In this document: piece by piece, positions 19,953 to 29,954 of the stretch
Position numbering within the stretch: the stretch's first letter is position 1
Layout of the letters: each line of letters starts with the position of its first letter
Notes under the pieces: generated by a model
Told to the model about the DNA's origin: nothing
Seen by the model: only the letters and a program-made list of their open reading frames with translations
The model's database searches: none
Translations under genes and position numbers: made by a program
Assembly (NCBI RefSeq): GCF_963666525.1
Contig: NZ_OY762905.1
Location: 4,667,001 to 4,731,000, forward strand
Reading direction: 5' to 3'
Source of the DNA: an uncultured Cohaesibacter sp.
GTDB lineage: Bacteria; Pseudomonadota; Alphaproteobacteria; Rhizobiales; Cohaesibacteraceae
Length of the DNA stretch: 64,000 bases

Positions 19953-20888
19953 ATGTCGGATACATCCTCTCATGAAGCCGGTTTCCAGCCGGACCACAAG
20001 ATCCGCTGCGGCTATGTCGCACTGATCGGAGCGCCAAACGCAGGCAAGTCGACCCTGGTCAACCAGATCGTCGGCTCCAAGGTTTCCATTGTCACCCACA
20101 AGGTGCAGACCACCCGTTCGCTCATCCGGGGCATCGCGCTCAAGGACGAAAATCAGGTCATTTTCGTCGATACGCCGGGTATTTTTGCGCCCAAGCGTCG
20201 GCTGGAAACAGCCATGGTCAACGCCGCCTGGGGCGGGGCGAGGGACGCCGATGTCATCGGCATGATCGTTGACGCCCGCAAGGGCCTCAATGAGCAGATC
20301 GAAACCATTCTCGATCGCCTTGCGGACATCAAGCTGCCCAAGGTGCTGATCCTCAACAAGATCGACCTCGTCAAGCGCGACACGCTGCTGGCTCTGGCCC
20401 AGGAGATCAACGAGCGGCTGACGTTCGATGAAACCTTCATGGTATCGGCGCTCAATGGTGACCATACCAACGACCTGTTGGACTATTTCTCCGAGCATAT
20501 GCCGGAGGGGCCGTGGCTCTATCCCGAGGACATGATTTCCGACCTGCCGATGCGCCAGCTGGCCTCCGAGATCACGCGGGAGAAGGTCTTCCTGCGCCTG
20601 CATCAGGAGCTGCCCTATGCCTCTACGGTGGAAACCGAGAAGTGGGAGCAGAAAAAGGATGGCTCCGTTCGTATCGAACAGGTCATCTATGTCGAGCGCG
20701 ACAACCAGAAAATGATCGTTCTTGGCAAGGGGGGCGCCACCATCAAGGCGATCTCCATGGCCGCCCGCAAGGAGTTGAGCGAGCTTCTGGAAGCCAACGT
20801 CCATCTGTTCCTGTTCGTCAAGGTGCGGGAACGCTGGGTCGATGATCCGGAGCGCTACCGCGAAATGGGCATCGATTTCCCGATCTGA
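19953..20888 (+). CDS. era: GTPase Era
   Basis: 311 residues. The G domain shows GAPNAGKS (26-33), the effector threonines in KVQTTRS, DTPG and NKID, and the C-terminal KH domain starts near residue 225 (QVIYVERDNQKMIVLGKGGA). Era binds 16S rRNA and guides 30S assembly. AAAGGA lies 7 nt before the ATG at 19953. It follows rnc by 66 bp and is probably co-transcribed. Confidence 0.97.
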   Translation: MSDTSSHEAGFQPDHKIRCGYVALIGAPNAGKSTLVNQIVGSKVSIVTHKVQTTRSLIRGIALKDENQVIFVDTPGIFAPKRRLETAMVNAAWGGARDADVIGMIVDARKGLNEQIETILDRLADIKLPKVLILNKIDLVKRDTLLALAQEINERLTFDETFMVSALNGDHTNDLLDYFSEHMPEGPWLYPEDMISDLPMRQLASEITREKVFLRLHQELPYASTVETEKWEQKKDGSVRIEQVIYVERDNQKMIVLGKGGATIKAISMAARKELSELLEANVHLFLFVKVRERWVDDPERYREMGIDFPI

Positions 20889-21351
20889 CCGCAGATACGG
20901 ACATTTGGTAAAACCAATCCTATCGTGATGACCTAAGGGCTTGTGCGATGCTTCCACATCGTAACAGCCTCAGACGATCTATCTCGCGCCCCAGAAAGGG
21001 CGCGAGTTTGGAAAGCCAGTGCTCCATGGATAATATGGGGCGCCACAGAGGTTGCCAAGAAGACGCGTCTTCCTCTTCGCTGGCCAACAAACCACCGATG
21101 CCTCATGGGTTCTATGGCGCGCCATGAGGGTCACCAGACAGACACATCTTCTGTCTCGTCGGTGCGATGACATGCCAAGGGTAGGACAGAGTGCCCTGAC
21201 AGTTGCCGGATGGACACACACAGCTCCTCCATCCTGTCACGTTTCAATCATACGCTTTGTTTTTCCTTCGTTGCAATGCCGGAATGGAATTCTGCCATGA
21301 AGGTGATTTTGACCTCTTCCCTTTTTTGACAAATCGACGCATCTTTCGCAC
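20889..21351. other. Intergenic region era-recO with GC-rich hairpin, no gene seen
   Basis: This 463-bp gap holds no convincing frame. A 9-bp perfect stem CTCGCGCCC (20983-20991) / GGGCGCGAG (20998-21006) with a 6-nt loop and a short TTT could end era transcription. A perfect 14-bp palindrome GAAGACGCGTCTTC lies near 21059. recO may therefore have its own promoter here. Confidence 0.5.
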
Positions 21352-22092
21352 ATGGAATGGACTGACGAAGCAATCGTTCTGGGCACGAAAAGGCACGGCG
21401 AAACCTCGGTTTTACTGGAGGTGATGACGCGCAATCATGGCCGCATCATGGGGCTGGTCAAAGGCGGCCGTTCCAAGCGGCAGCAACCGGTGCTGCAGTC
21501 GGGCAACAGTCTCGAAGTCACCTGGCGGGCGCGGCTTGAAAATCACCTCGGGCAGATGACGACGGAATTGCTCACCTCCCGTGCTGCCCGTCTGATGGCC
21601 CTGCCGCTGGGCACCTATGGCATGCAGTTCATAGCCGAACTCACCCGGTTGCTGCCCGAGCGCGATCCACACCCCTATATCTTTCAGGCTCTGAGCGTGA
21701 TCGTCGACGCCTTCGAGGAAGGCGATGTCGCGGGCGAAATGATGGTGCGCTACGAGCTGGCCATGCTGTCCGAACTTGGGTTCGGTCTGGACCTCGAACA
21801 ATGCGCGGCAACGGGTCAAAGCAACGATCTCATCTATGTTTCGCCGAAATCCGGCCGGGCCGTTTGCCGGGAAGCGGGCAAACCCTACCACGACCGTCTG
21901 CTGCCATTGCCTTCCTTCCTTGGCGGGGCTTCCACGTCCAACCGCATGACTTATGACGAGTTGGCGCAGGGCTTCACCTTGACTGAGTATTTTCTTGAGC
22001 GCTACGTCTATGGGCCTTTGGGTCGGCAGGCGCCTGAGCTTCGGCTCAGCTTCATCGAGGCTGTCCGCAAGGATCTATCTCTTGAAGACTAG
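21352..22092 (+). CDS. recO: DNA repair protein RecO
   Basis: 246 residues. The N-terminal OB fold begins MEWTDEAIVLGTKRHGETS and includes HGRIMGLVKGGRSKRQQPVL. The helical middle part contains YELAMLSELGFGLDLEQCA. RecO loads RecA with RecR on SSB-coated single-stranded DNA. The start codon is the first ATG with family-typical N-terminus. Only two cysteines are present, so the zinc finger of some RecO proteins is absent. Confidence 0.95.
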   Translation: MEWTDEAIVLGTKRHGETSVLLEVMTRNHGRIMGLVKGGRSKRQQPVLQSGNSLEVTWRARLENHLGQMTTELLTSRAARLMALPLGTYGMQFIAELTRLLPERDPHPYIFQALSVIVDAFEEGDVAGEMMVRYELAMLSELGFGLDLEQCAATGQSNDLIYVSPKSGRAVCREAGKPYHDRLLPLPSFLGGASTSNRMTYDELAQGFTLTEYFLERYVYGPLGRQAPELRLSFIEAVRKDLSLED

Positions 22093-22186
22093 TTGGCCTC
22101 GGCAGCAGATCGCTTGAATTCAGGAAAGCGTATGGTAATAAGGAATAATACTGATTTCTATTTTCCATATCGGAGCCCATTGCTCA

Positions 22187-23374
22187 ATGAAGCATCTGTT
22201 TAGTAATGATTTTTGGTCCATCCGACTTGCTCTGATGGCCGTGATGTTCTTTTCGCCGGTTCATGGTCTCTCGGTTCAGGCGCAGGAAGCCGATTATCCC
22301 GGCTGGGCTGAAAAGGCCTGTGTGGGCAGTAAGGCCGATTATGCGCGACTCAAGAGCGCCGCACTTGATGAAGAGGACAGTGTCGCGATGCTGTGGCTGC
22401 GCTGGACCTATCTCAACCCGGACTGCAAGGGTCTCTACAAGGGGTTTGGGCAGGAAGCCCGTGACTTGCTGGAGCGGGCGGCCCAATCGGACAATGCCGA
22501 CGCCGCAAGGATTCTTGGCAACAATCTGCTGACCGGGCGCAATGGCTATTCCCGCGCCCCGGAGCAGGGCATGGAATGGCTCGAGGAAGCATCAGTGCTT
22601 GGCGAGGAACGGGCCGATCTGGATATGGCGCGGGAATACCTTAGCGGCCAGAATGTGCCAACCGATCTCGTCAAGGCACGGACGAAGCTTGAGAGTTACA
22701 AGAAAGCCTATGGCGCCAACAATACGAGCAATGGCATCGAGCGTGATTTGAGGAAGGCGGAAGCCAGGAGTGGCATTGTCCGCCCTGAGGCGAAGACTGC
22801 TGACGCATCGAGGCCGAGTGGCAAAGACACGGCTTCACCAACAAGAAAGGCGGATGCTCAGAAACGCCAAGCTAGCAATCCTTCAGGTCAAAACACTGGC
22901 AAAATTGCTGGCAAGGTTGGCGGGGCTCTACCCGGTGAATTGGTCTATCGTGATCTGCCGCTGTTGCGGGACTGCTGGCTCTACAGTGACTTCAGCATGC
23001 CAGAAGCCTATTTCGGCTCGAAATATGTCGATAGCATCATCGGCTACAAGGGTGCAAAAATGGAACGGGTTGCGGCTGGTAACGAGGTGCTGACCGTGCG
23101 CAACTACTATTGGTATGATGTTGATATCGTGCCAAATGGAAAATACGCCCGCACCGTTACGCTGACGGCCCAGCATATTGCCGACTACGGCAGCAAGGGC
23201 GAGACCAAATGCAAGGAAGAGCCGGTCTATGGCTTCAGCACCCGCGATGCCTTGATGAAATATGCCTATGCGCGGAACGCCAACCGCAAGTCGAAAAACG
23301 AAAACTGGCGCCCTGTTCCTCTGAGCAAGGATGTGCTGCAACAGCTCACCCAATACGGCGTCGTGCGGCAATAG
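22187..23374 (+). CDS. Hypothetical exported protein with Sel1/TPR-like helical repeats
   Basis: 395 residues. An N-terminal signal peptide (about 1-32, ending VQAQ) sends it to the periplasm. Residues 35-190 contain helical repeats resembling Sel1 units (AMLWLRWTYLNP, AADAARILGNNLLTGRNGY written in part, GMEWLEEASVLGEERADLDMA). A Lys/Ser/Gln-rich low-complexity linker (about 195-245) leads to a C-terminal domain (about 250-395) with YGSKYVDSIIGYKG and many aromatic residues, not recognised. It sits between recO and parC. Function unknown. Confidence 0.75.
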   Translation: MKHLFSNDFWSIRLALMAVMFFSPVHGLSVQAQEADYPGWAEKACVGSKADYARLKSAALDEEDSVAMLWLRWTYLNPDCKGLYKGFGQEARDLLERAAQSDNADAARILGNNLLTGRNGYSRAPEQGMEWLEEASVLGEERADLDMAREYLSGQNVPTDLVKARTKLESYKKAYGANNTSNGIERDLRKAEARSGIVRPEAKTADASRPSGKDTASPTRKADAQKRQASNPSGQNTGKIAGKVGGALPGELVYRDLPLLRDCWLYSDFSMPEAYFGSKYVDSIIGYKGAKMERVAAGNEVLTVRNYYWYDVDIVPNGKYARTVTLTAQHIADYGSKGETKCKEEPVYGFSTRDALMKYAYARNANRKSKNENWRPVPLSKDVLQQLTQYGVVRQ

Positions 23375-23486
23375 AGGCCCGAAAGGGCGGTGAAACTGCG
23401 ATTGTGGGCAGATTGTCTTTGGAATTTGGCAGCCACTTGACACGCATGCAATTGCACGAATCGCCCTTTTTCTATAACCAAGGCCC

Positions 23487-25727
23487 ATGGGAAAAGAAAC
23501 TGAACAGTCAGGCGAGTTTGAAAGCATCAACCTGCGCGAAGCGCTGGAAGAGCGGTACCTTGCCTACGCCTTGTCCACGATTACGCAGCGAGCGCTGCCA
23601 GATGTGCGCGACGGCCTGAAGCCGGTGCATCGTCGTATTCTTTACGCGATGCGTCAGCTCAAGATGGATCCAACTGGCGGCTTCAAGAAGTCCGCCCGTG
23701 TGGTCGGTGACGTGATCGGTAAATATCACCCGCATGGTGATACCGCCGTCTATGACGCCATGGTGCGTCTGGCGCAGGATTTCGCGTCGCGTTATCCGAT
23801 GGTCGACGGACAGGGCAACTTTGGTAACATCGATGGTGACAGTGCCGCCGCTATGCGTTACACCGAAGCGCGCATGACCGAGGTCGCCCGCCTGATGATG
23901 GAGGGGCTTGACGAGGACGCGGTCGATTTTCGCGAGACCTATGACAACGAGGACAAGGAGCCTGTTGTCATGCCCGCGAACTTCCCCAATCTGTTGGCCA
24001 ACGGGTCAAGTGGCATTGCCGTCGGCATGGCCACCTCTATCCCTCCGCACAACGTTTCGGAACTGTGCGAAGCTTCGCTCTATCTCATAAAGAACCCTGA
24101 TTGCGAAGACGAGAAGATTCTCGAGTTGATGCCGGGACCGGATTTCCCGACCGGCGGCGTGATTGTCGAGGACAAGGCCCAGATCCTTGAGGCCTATCGC
24201 ACCGGTCGCGGCGGGTTCCGCGTGCGGGCCAAGTGGGAACTGGAACAGCTCGGACGCGGCTCCTGGCAGATCATCGTCACGGAAATCCCCTATCAGGTGC
24301 AGAAATCGCGTCTGATCGAGCGGATCGCTGATCTGATTCAGAACCGAAAGCTGCCGCTGCTGGTGGATGTACGGGACGAGTCGGCTGAAGATATCCGTAT
24401 CGTGCTGGAACCCAAGAGCCGTACCGTCGATCCCGATCTGATGATGGAAGCTCTGTTCAAGCTGACGGATCTGGAAGGCCGCATCTCGCTCAACATGAAC
24501 GTGCTGACCTCGCACGGCGTACCTCGGGTGCTCGGCGTGCGCGAAGTGCTCAGGCAGTGGCTGGATCATCGTCGGGAAGTCCTGCAGCGCCGTTCACGCT
24601 ACCGTCTTGGCAAGATCGAGCATCGCCTCGAAGTGCTCGACGGCTATCTGATCGCCTATCTCAATCTCGACGAGGTCATCCGCATCATCCGCTACGAGGA
24701 TGAACCCAAGGCGGAACTGATGAAAACCTTCAGCCTTTCTGAAATTCAGGCTGAGGCGATCCTCAACATGCGCTTGCGGTCCTTGCGCAAGCTTGAGGAA
24801 ATCGAGATCCGCACCGAGCACGATGCACTCAGCAAGGAGCGCGCCGAGCTCATCGAAATGCTTGGTTCGGATGCTTTGCAGTGGGAGCGGATTTCTCAAC
24901 AGATTCGTGAGATCTACAAGCTGTTCGGACCGGATACCGAACTGGGCCGTCGCCGGTCGCAGTTTGGTGAGGCAAGCGAACGCGATATCGAGGATATCAA
25001 TCTGGCCATGGTGGAACGGGAGCCAGTGACACTGGTCCTGTCCGAAAAGGGCTGGATCCGTGCTCTCAAGGGTCACATCACTGACCTCAGCGGCCTCAAT
25101 TTCAAGGATGGCGACAAGCTTAAATTCGCCGTTCAGGCAGAGACGACAGACAAGCTGTTGCTTATGGCCACCAACGGAAAGTTCTTCACGATACAGGCGG
25201 ACAAGTTGCCCGGTGGACGTGGCCACGGTGAGCCGATCCGCGTGATCGTCGATATGGAGCCCGGCGTCGATGTGGTCGAGATGTTCGTGCATGTGCCCGA
25301 GCGAAAGGTGTTGATTGCCGCGACCGACGGCCGGGGCTTTGTCACCACCGAAGAAAGCCTTGTTGCCAATACGCGCAAGGGCAAGCAGGTGCTCAACGTG
25401 ACCATGCCGGTGGAGGCCAAGCTCTGCAAGACCGCCGATGGTGACCGCATCGCCGTTATTGGCGAGAACCGCAAGCTGCTGATCTTCAATGCCGAGCAGT
25501 TGCCGGAAATGGCACGTGGACGCGGCGTCATGCTGCAACGCTACAAGGATGGCGGCATTTCGGACGTCAAGGTCTTCAAGGCTGAGGAAGGGCTGGTCTG
25601 GAAAGACAGCTCCGGCCGCAGCTATCAGCGCTCGCTGGATGATTTGGCTGAATGGTGTGGCGATCGTGGTCAGGCCGGGCGATTGCCGCCGAATGGCTTC
25701 CCGCGAAGCAACAAGTTTGAAAACTGA
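23487..25727 (+). CDS. parC: DNA topoisomerase IV subunit A
   Basis: 746 residues. The breakage-reunion domain carries the catalytic tyrosine Y125 in [10 protein letters not shown], and the quinolone pocket reads [17 protein letters not shown] with T86 and D90. A C-terminal beta-propeller domain (about 500-740) contains shortened repeats. ParC with ParE decatenates daughter chromosomes. It is distinguished from GyrA by length and by the lack of a GyrA-box QRRGG(K)G. A terminator follows. Confidence 0.95.
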   Translation: MGKETEQSGEFESINLREALEERYLAYALSTITQRALPDVRDGLKPVHRRILYAMRQLKMDPTGGFKKSARVVGDVIGKYHPHGDTAVYDAMVRLAQDFASRYPMVDGQGNFGNIDGDSAAAMRYTEARMTEVARLMMEGLDEDAVDFRETYDNEDKEPVVMPANFPNLLANGSSGIAVGMATSIPPHNVSELCEASLYLIKNPDCEDEKILELMPGPDFPTGGVIVEDKAQILEAYRTGRGGFRVRAKWELEQLGRGSWQIIVTEIPYQVQKSRLIERIADLIQNRKLPLLVDVRDESAEDIRIVLEPKSRTVDPDLMMEALFKLTDLEGRISLNMNVLTSHGVPRVLGVREVLRQWLDHRREVLQRRSRYRLGKIEHRLEVLDGYLIAYLNLDEVIRIIRYEDEPKAELMKTFSLSEIQAEAILNMRLRSLRKLEEIEIRTEHDALSKERAELIEMLGSDALQWERISQQIREIYKLFGPDTELGRRRSQFGEASERDIEDINLAMVEREPVTLVLSEKGWIRALKGHITDLSGLNFKDGDKLKFAVQAETTDKLLLMATNGKFFTIQADKLPGGRGHGEPIRVIVDMEPGVDVVEMFVHVPERKVLIAATDGRGFVTTEESLVANTRKGKQVLNVTMPVEAKLCKTADGDRIAVIGENRKLLIFNAEQLPEMARGRGVMLQRYKDGGISDVKVFKAEEGLVWKDSSGRSYQRSLDDLAEWCGDRGQAGRLPPNGFPRSNKFEN

Positions 25728-25732
25728 AAAGG

Positions 25733-25757
25733 CGCCGGGGTTAATCCCGGCGTTTCT
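25733..25757 (+). terminator. Terminator of parC
   Basis: Stem CGCCGGGG (25733-25740) with TCCCGGCG (25745-25752) around TTAA, followed by TTTCT. It lies 5 nt past the parC stop and also touches the end of the convergent gene. Confidence 0.75.
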
Positions 25758-26784
25758 ATTTCTGCGGCAGGTAGAGCGTTGTCCTGATCGGCCAATGATC
25801 GCCTATGGGCGAGCGCACGCGCACAACGGCACCAGCTTCGATGTCCGGGCTGGTCAGGATGTGATCAAGGCTGAGGAAGGCTGGCAGGCGCAACCGCTTG
25901 ATGAGAGAATTGGGGGAGGGGAAGGTCGGCACGAAGCGATCCCGTCGCTCGAGATAGGCCTTGCGGGCAAACTGGTCGACACGGAAGGCCCAGCCGGTCG
26001 AGTTGAAATCGCCCGAGACCACTTGCATTGGCGTGTCCTTGCGATCACTTTCGATGATCTCGAGAAGCCTGTCGAGCTGCTTGAGTTTTTCCGCCAATGG
26101 CAAAGGCCAGGCCAGGTGCACATTGTAGAGACGGAACGGGACCGCGCCCGGCATATGCACAGTGGCCGCCAGCAGCTTGCCGTGCAGGGGATTGTTCTGG
26201 TCAGATGATCCCAACTGGTAGGACTTGATGTCGGTCAGGGGATGTTTTGAAAGAATCGTCAGCGTGCAGACCCGCCATGACTGGCACTTGGCCTGATGGG
26301 GGTAGACCCGCTTGAGATCGGGCTGGTTCTTGAAACGGTTGGGTGCAAACTCCTGCAGGGCTGCAACATCCGGGTCGGCGTTGATGACGGTGCCTGCAAG
26401 CGCCTTACGGTCCCATGTTCCCATATAGATATTGAAGCTGAGGAGCTTCAGCGGCTGTTTGCCGGTGTCGAGTGCCAGTGCCTCATCGGCATTGCGATGG
26501 CTAAAGCGTCCCCAGAGCTCGGGCCCCAGCAAAACCGCTGAACAACACAGGATGAAGATCACTATGATGCGGCCGTAGGATTTGAGAGCGCCCAAGGTGC
26601 TTGGCCAGACAAAACTCATGGCGAGGGCGAAAAGGCCAAGGAGCGCTATGATGATCTGGAAGTGATTGATGACATCGAATACGGGAATGAATGCACCCAG
26701 CAGCGCCAGAACCGAAATCGCAGCACCTGTCACAAGGCCCATCAGGATACAAATGTCGAGTATGTGTCTGATCAGCCTTATCAT
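25756..26784 (-). CDS. Membrane-anchored endonuclease/exonuclease/phosphatase family protein
   Basis: 342 residues. Three predicted membrane helices occupy about residues 8-32, 40-60 and 72-92. The EEP (DNase I-like) domain follows: LLSFNIYM (Asn), ALQEFAP (Glu), NVHLAWPLP (His), SGDFNSTGW (Asp, Asn), SLDHILTSP and a final GDHWPI (Asp-His). All catalytic positions are present. Substrate may be nucleic acid, a phospholipid or inositol phosphate; the topology would place the domain in the periplasm or at the membrane. It overlaps the parC terminator and is convergent with parC. Confidence 0.85.
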   Translation of the reverse strand: MIRLIRHILDICILMGLVTGAAISVLALLGAFIPVFDVINHFQIIIALLGLFALAMSFVWPSTLGALKSYGRIIVIFILCCSAVLLGPELWGRFSHRNADEALALDTGKQPLKLLSFNIYMGTWDRKALAGTVINADPDVAALQEFAPNRFKNQPDLKRVYPHQAKCQSWRVCTLTILSKHPLTDIKSYQLGSSDQNNPLHGKLLAATVHMPGAVPFRLYNVHLAWPLPLAEKLKQLDRLLEIIESDRKDTPMQVVSGDFNSTGWAFRVDQFARKAYLERRDRFVPTFPSPNSLIKRLRLPAFLSLDHILTSPDIEAGAVVRVRSPIGDHWPIRTTLYLPQK

Positions 26785-26887
26785 TCAGTCCTCATAATGG
26801 ATGCAAACATGTCTTCTTGGTGCCCGGTGCGCAGGAAGGCCCGGCGCATTGTGGCATTCAAGGGCAGACAAACATCACAAATGAGAA

Positions 26888-27634
26888 TTAATCAAGGCAG
26901 GTCCAGCCATCCATGCCCAAAACTTCCAAAGGCTTGAAGCGGGTCTTGTAGGCCATCTTGGCAGAGTTCTCGACCCAATAGCCCAGATAGACATAACTGA
27001 GCCCCGCATGGATCGCTTGCCGGATGTGGTCGAGGATAAGATAGGTGCCAAGGCTACGCTTTTCCTCTTCCGGAGAATAGAAACTGTAGACCATCGAGGT
27101 TGCATCGTCGAGGACATCGGTAAGCGCAACGGCAACCAGCTCGCCGCGCGGCTTTGCGGCGATGCCGTCGCCTTCCACCCGCTTGCGATATTCCACGACA
27201 ATGGTTTCGATATGGGTTTCCTCAACCATGGCGATATAGTCGGCTTCCGTCATCTCCACCATGCCGCCGTCATTGTGGCGGGATTGGAGGTAGCGTTTGA
27301 ACAGGGCATATTGCTCGGAAGAGGCGATTGCGGGCCGGATAGTGCGCACAAGATCAGCGTTGTGGCCGATGATCTTGCGCTGATTCCGCGAGAAGGAGAA
27401 ATCGGGCACGACAACCCGCACCGATTTGCAGGCCTTGCAGTCTGCACAGGCAGGACGATAGGCGATGGTCTGGCTGCGTCTGAAGCCGCCGACCGACAGC
27501 AGATTGTTGAGATTCCGCGCTTCTTCGCCGACAAGATACGTAAAGATCTTTCTCTCCTGCCGATCATCCAGATACGGGCAGTCCTGTGCTGACGTGAGAT
27601 AGAACTGAGGATTCTCGAGGGCGTGTCTTGTCAT
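26888..27634 (-). CDS. bpt: Aspartate/glutamate leucyltransferase Bpt
   Basis: 248 residues. It belongs to the arginyl/leucyl-tRNA-protein transferase family that attaches Leu to N-terminal Asp or Glu for N-degron proteolysis. Conserved features are QFYLTSAQDCPYLDDRQERK at the N-terminus, the CADCKACKSVRVVV motif, FSRNQRKI, and near the C-terminus YLGYWVENSAKMAYK. I chose the ATG at 27634, which matches the family N-terminus; a frame from 27667 adds 11 residues. Confidence 0.93.
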   Translation of the reverse strand: MTRHALENPQFYLTSAQDCPYLDDRQERKIFTYLVGEEARNLNNLLSVGGFRRSQTIAYRPACADCKACKSVRVVVPDFSFSRNQRKIIGHNADLVRTIRPAIASSEQYALFKRYLQSRHNDGGMVEMTEADYIAMVEETHIETIVVEYRKRVEGDGIAAKPRGELVAVALTDVLDDATSMVYSFYSPEEEKRSLGTYLILDHIRQAIHAGLSYVYLGYWVENSAKMAYKTRFKPLEVLGMDGWTCLD

Positions 27635-27861
27635 ATGGTTCAATGCTTTCAGATGGATAAACATCAAATCATGATTGGTGAAGCAAGAAAAGACCGACTG
27701 AGGTCTATAAAGGTTTCACCTATAGTATATTACCGGAAGGTCGAAAAATCACTCGGATTGTTGCAAGCGGAATGCTGCGGTGGCGTGCGCATGACATGGA
27801 AACGGAATGCGACTCAGATGTCTGCAAAAAGAAGATCTGGCAAGGCCGACTGCTGCTGCGA

Positions 27862-29688
27862 CTAGAAACCGTAATACCACGGCGCGATCAGTGTGAAACT
27901 GAGCCAGACGATGATCATCAGCGGTATACCCGCTATCAGGAAGTCGGCAAAGCGATAGTGGCCTGGGCCCATCACCAACAGGTTGGTCTGATACCCGATC
28001 GGGGTGGCAAACGAGCAGTTGGCCGCAAGGATGACGCAGACGACGAAGGGCTCCACGGGCAGTCCGGTTTGCGTGGCGATGGAAATCGCGATGGGGGAAA
28101 ACAGGACGGCTGTGGCGTTGTTCGACAGAATGTTGGTGAGCACGGCGATCAGCAGGAAAAGGCCCGATAGCAGCACCCAACCTTCCTGCCCCTGCATCGC
28201 ATCGACGACAGCGCCTGCGATGAACCGGGCGCCGCCCGTGTTCTGCAAAGCCACCGCGCTGGCAAGGGACGAGCCGACCAGCATGTAGATTCGGCTATCG
28301 AGCGCACGCACCGCCTGGCGCAGGTTGAGACATTTGAAAACGATCATGCAGAAGGCACCGGCAAGGGCCGCAGTTGCAATGGGCAGCAGACCGGTAGCCG
28401 TGGCGAAAGCTGTGGCAAGAAAGATCATGATCGCTCGCGGCGCATAGCGGCGCTGGGGCATATCGGTGCTCGAAAGCTCGATCAGCAGCAGATCCTTGTT
28501 GAGGCGCAGGCCTTCGACATCGTCCCGCGCCCCGCCGACGAGCAAAACATCACCCGGTTCTAGCCGGATGTCGCTCATCGCCATGCGTGGCATGCGTGAC
28601 CGTCGCTGAACGCCAAGAACAATACAATTGGTCTTGGAACGGAAGGACGCTTGGGCGATCGTCTGGCCCGAAAGGCGTGAAGCCGGGGGAACGATCACTT
28701 CGGCAAGCGTGATGTCTGTTTTCGGTGAAATCTGGCTGAGATGGCGGTCTTCTGCAACCTTGGCCATCTTGTGCCCACCCTTGAGCGCAGCTGTCAGGGC
28801 GTGGCGCGTCGCCGCAACTACAACCGTATCGCCCGGTTGCAGGGTCACATTGTCAAAAGGGGGCAGATAGGGTGTTTCTCCGCGCTGCACAAGGCGCACG
28901 GTCATGTCCTTCAGGTCGGGGAACATGCCAGCCACAGCGGACTTGCCAACCAGAGCATCGCCTTCGCTGAGCGGGATCTGGGCAATGAATTGCTTGCCGG
29001 TGCTCTGGCTCAACTGATCGGCCATGCTTTTGCGATCTTGCAATATGCGTGGCATGACGAGAATGGCATAGATCGCGCCGATGCCCGACACCATCACGCC
29101 GATTTCCGTGAAGTCGAAGAATTTGAGATCCAGCACGCCCGCCTTGCGCGCGGCTTCCGCGACCAGAAGGTTGGTCGAGGAACCGATGAGGGTGGTCATG
29201 CCGCCGAGGATCGAGATGAAGGACAGTGGCATCAGCACCTTGGACGACGAAAAGCGCAGGTTGCTGGCGACAACTGCCATGATCGGGATGAACATCACCA
29301 CCACAGGGGTGTTGTTGATGAAGGCACTGATGAAGGCTGCGGACAGATAAACACCGACAAAGGCGATATAACGATGCCGCTTGGCCAGCCTGGTGATGAA
29401 TTGCGCAGGCTTGTCGAGGGCGTCGGTCTGAAACAGGCCCTGACCGATGATGAGCAGCGCCAACACCGCCAGAAGGGCCGGGTTCGAGAAACCGGCGACA
29501 AGATCGTCGAGGGTGACCAGATTGGCCGCATCACTCGCGGCAGGCAAGCCGACAAAGATGAGCATCAGGACCAGCAATGACCCCAACGCTGTAATTTCGA
29601 TAGCAAAATACTCGAGACTATAGGCAATGATAGAAGCAACAATGACGGCAAACGTGAGCCACATTTGAACTTCAGCAGTTAGGTACAT
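27862..29688 (-). CDS. SLC13-family anion permease with two RCK_C (TrkA-C) domains
   Basis: 608 residues. Membrane helices at the two ends flank a soluble middle part (about 215-410). That middle contains two RCK_C domains, each ending in LQPGDTVVVAA and LEPGDVLLVGG type signatures. The SLC13 motifs NNTPVVVMFIPI and SSTNLLVAEAA are in the first half, and NILSNNATAVLFSPIAI with PIGYQTNLLV in the second. The family carries sulfate, dicarboxylates or other divalent anions, probably with sodium; the ligand is not evident. The start at 29688 has AGGAC about 10 nt upstream. Confidence 0.9.
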   Translation of the reverse strand: MYLTAEVQMWLTFAVIVASIIAYSLEYFAIEITALGSLLVLMLIFVGLPAASDAANLVTLDDLVAGFSNPALLAVLALLIIGQGLFQTDALDKPAQFITRLAKRHRYIAFVGVYLSAAFISAFINNTPVVVMFIPIMAVVASNLRFSSSKVLMPLSFISILGGMTTLIGSSTNLLVAEAARKAGVLDLKFFDFTEIGVMVSGIGAIYAILVMPRILQDRKSMADQLSQSTGKQFIAQIPLSEGDALVGKSAVAGMFPDLKDMTVRLVQRGETPYLPPFDNVTLQPGDTVVVAATRHALTAALKGGHKMAKVAEDRHLSQISPKTDITLAEVIVPPASRLSGQTIAQASFRSKTNCIVLGVQRRSRMPRMAMSDIRLEPGDVLLVGGARDDVEGLRLNKDLLLIELSSTDMPQRRYAPRAIMIFLATAFATATGLLPIATAALAGAFCMIVFKCLNLRQAVRALDSRIYMLVGSSLASAVALQNTGGARFIAGAVVDAMQGQEGWVLLSGLFLLIAVLTNILSNNATAVLFSPIAISIATQTGLPVEPFVVCVILAANCSFATPIGYQTNLLVMGPGHYRFADFLIAGIPLMIIVWLSFTLIAPWYYGF

Positions 29689-29902
29689 AAGAAAGACAGT
29701 CCTTGCCCGACCGACACGCGGCGTCAGACGGTGCCCCCACAAAAAAACAGATGACCAAATTTTATTATGCATTTGGAAGCACCCAAGTGCTTCAGAGCCT
29801 TAGAAAATCAGATTATCAGGCCATTTGCAAAGGCAAACTCGAAAAACACATGCGGAAATTGGCAGATTGAAATCGACGGAATTGTTTTCTTGAGGACTGG
29901 AC

Positions 29903-29930
29903 AAAAAATTGCCCGCGTCAAGCGGGCAAT
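29903..29930 (-). terminator. Terminator of the RDD-family gene
   Basis: Stem ATTGCCCGC (29908-29916) with GCGGGCAAT (29922-29930) and a 5-nt loop. On the minus strand it is followed by TTTTTT and lies 25 nt after the RDD gene stop. Confidence 0.88.
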
Positions 29931-29954
29931 AAGGCCATCTTTCAATGGATTGGC

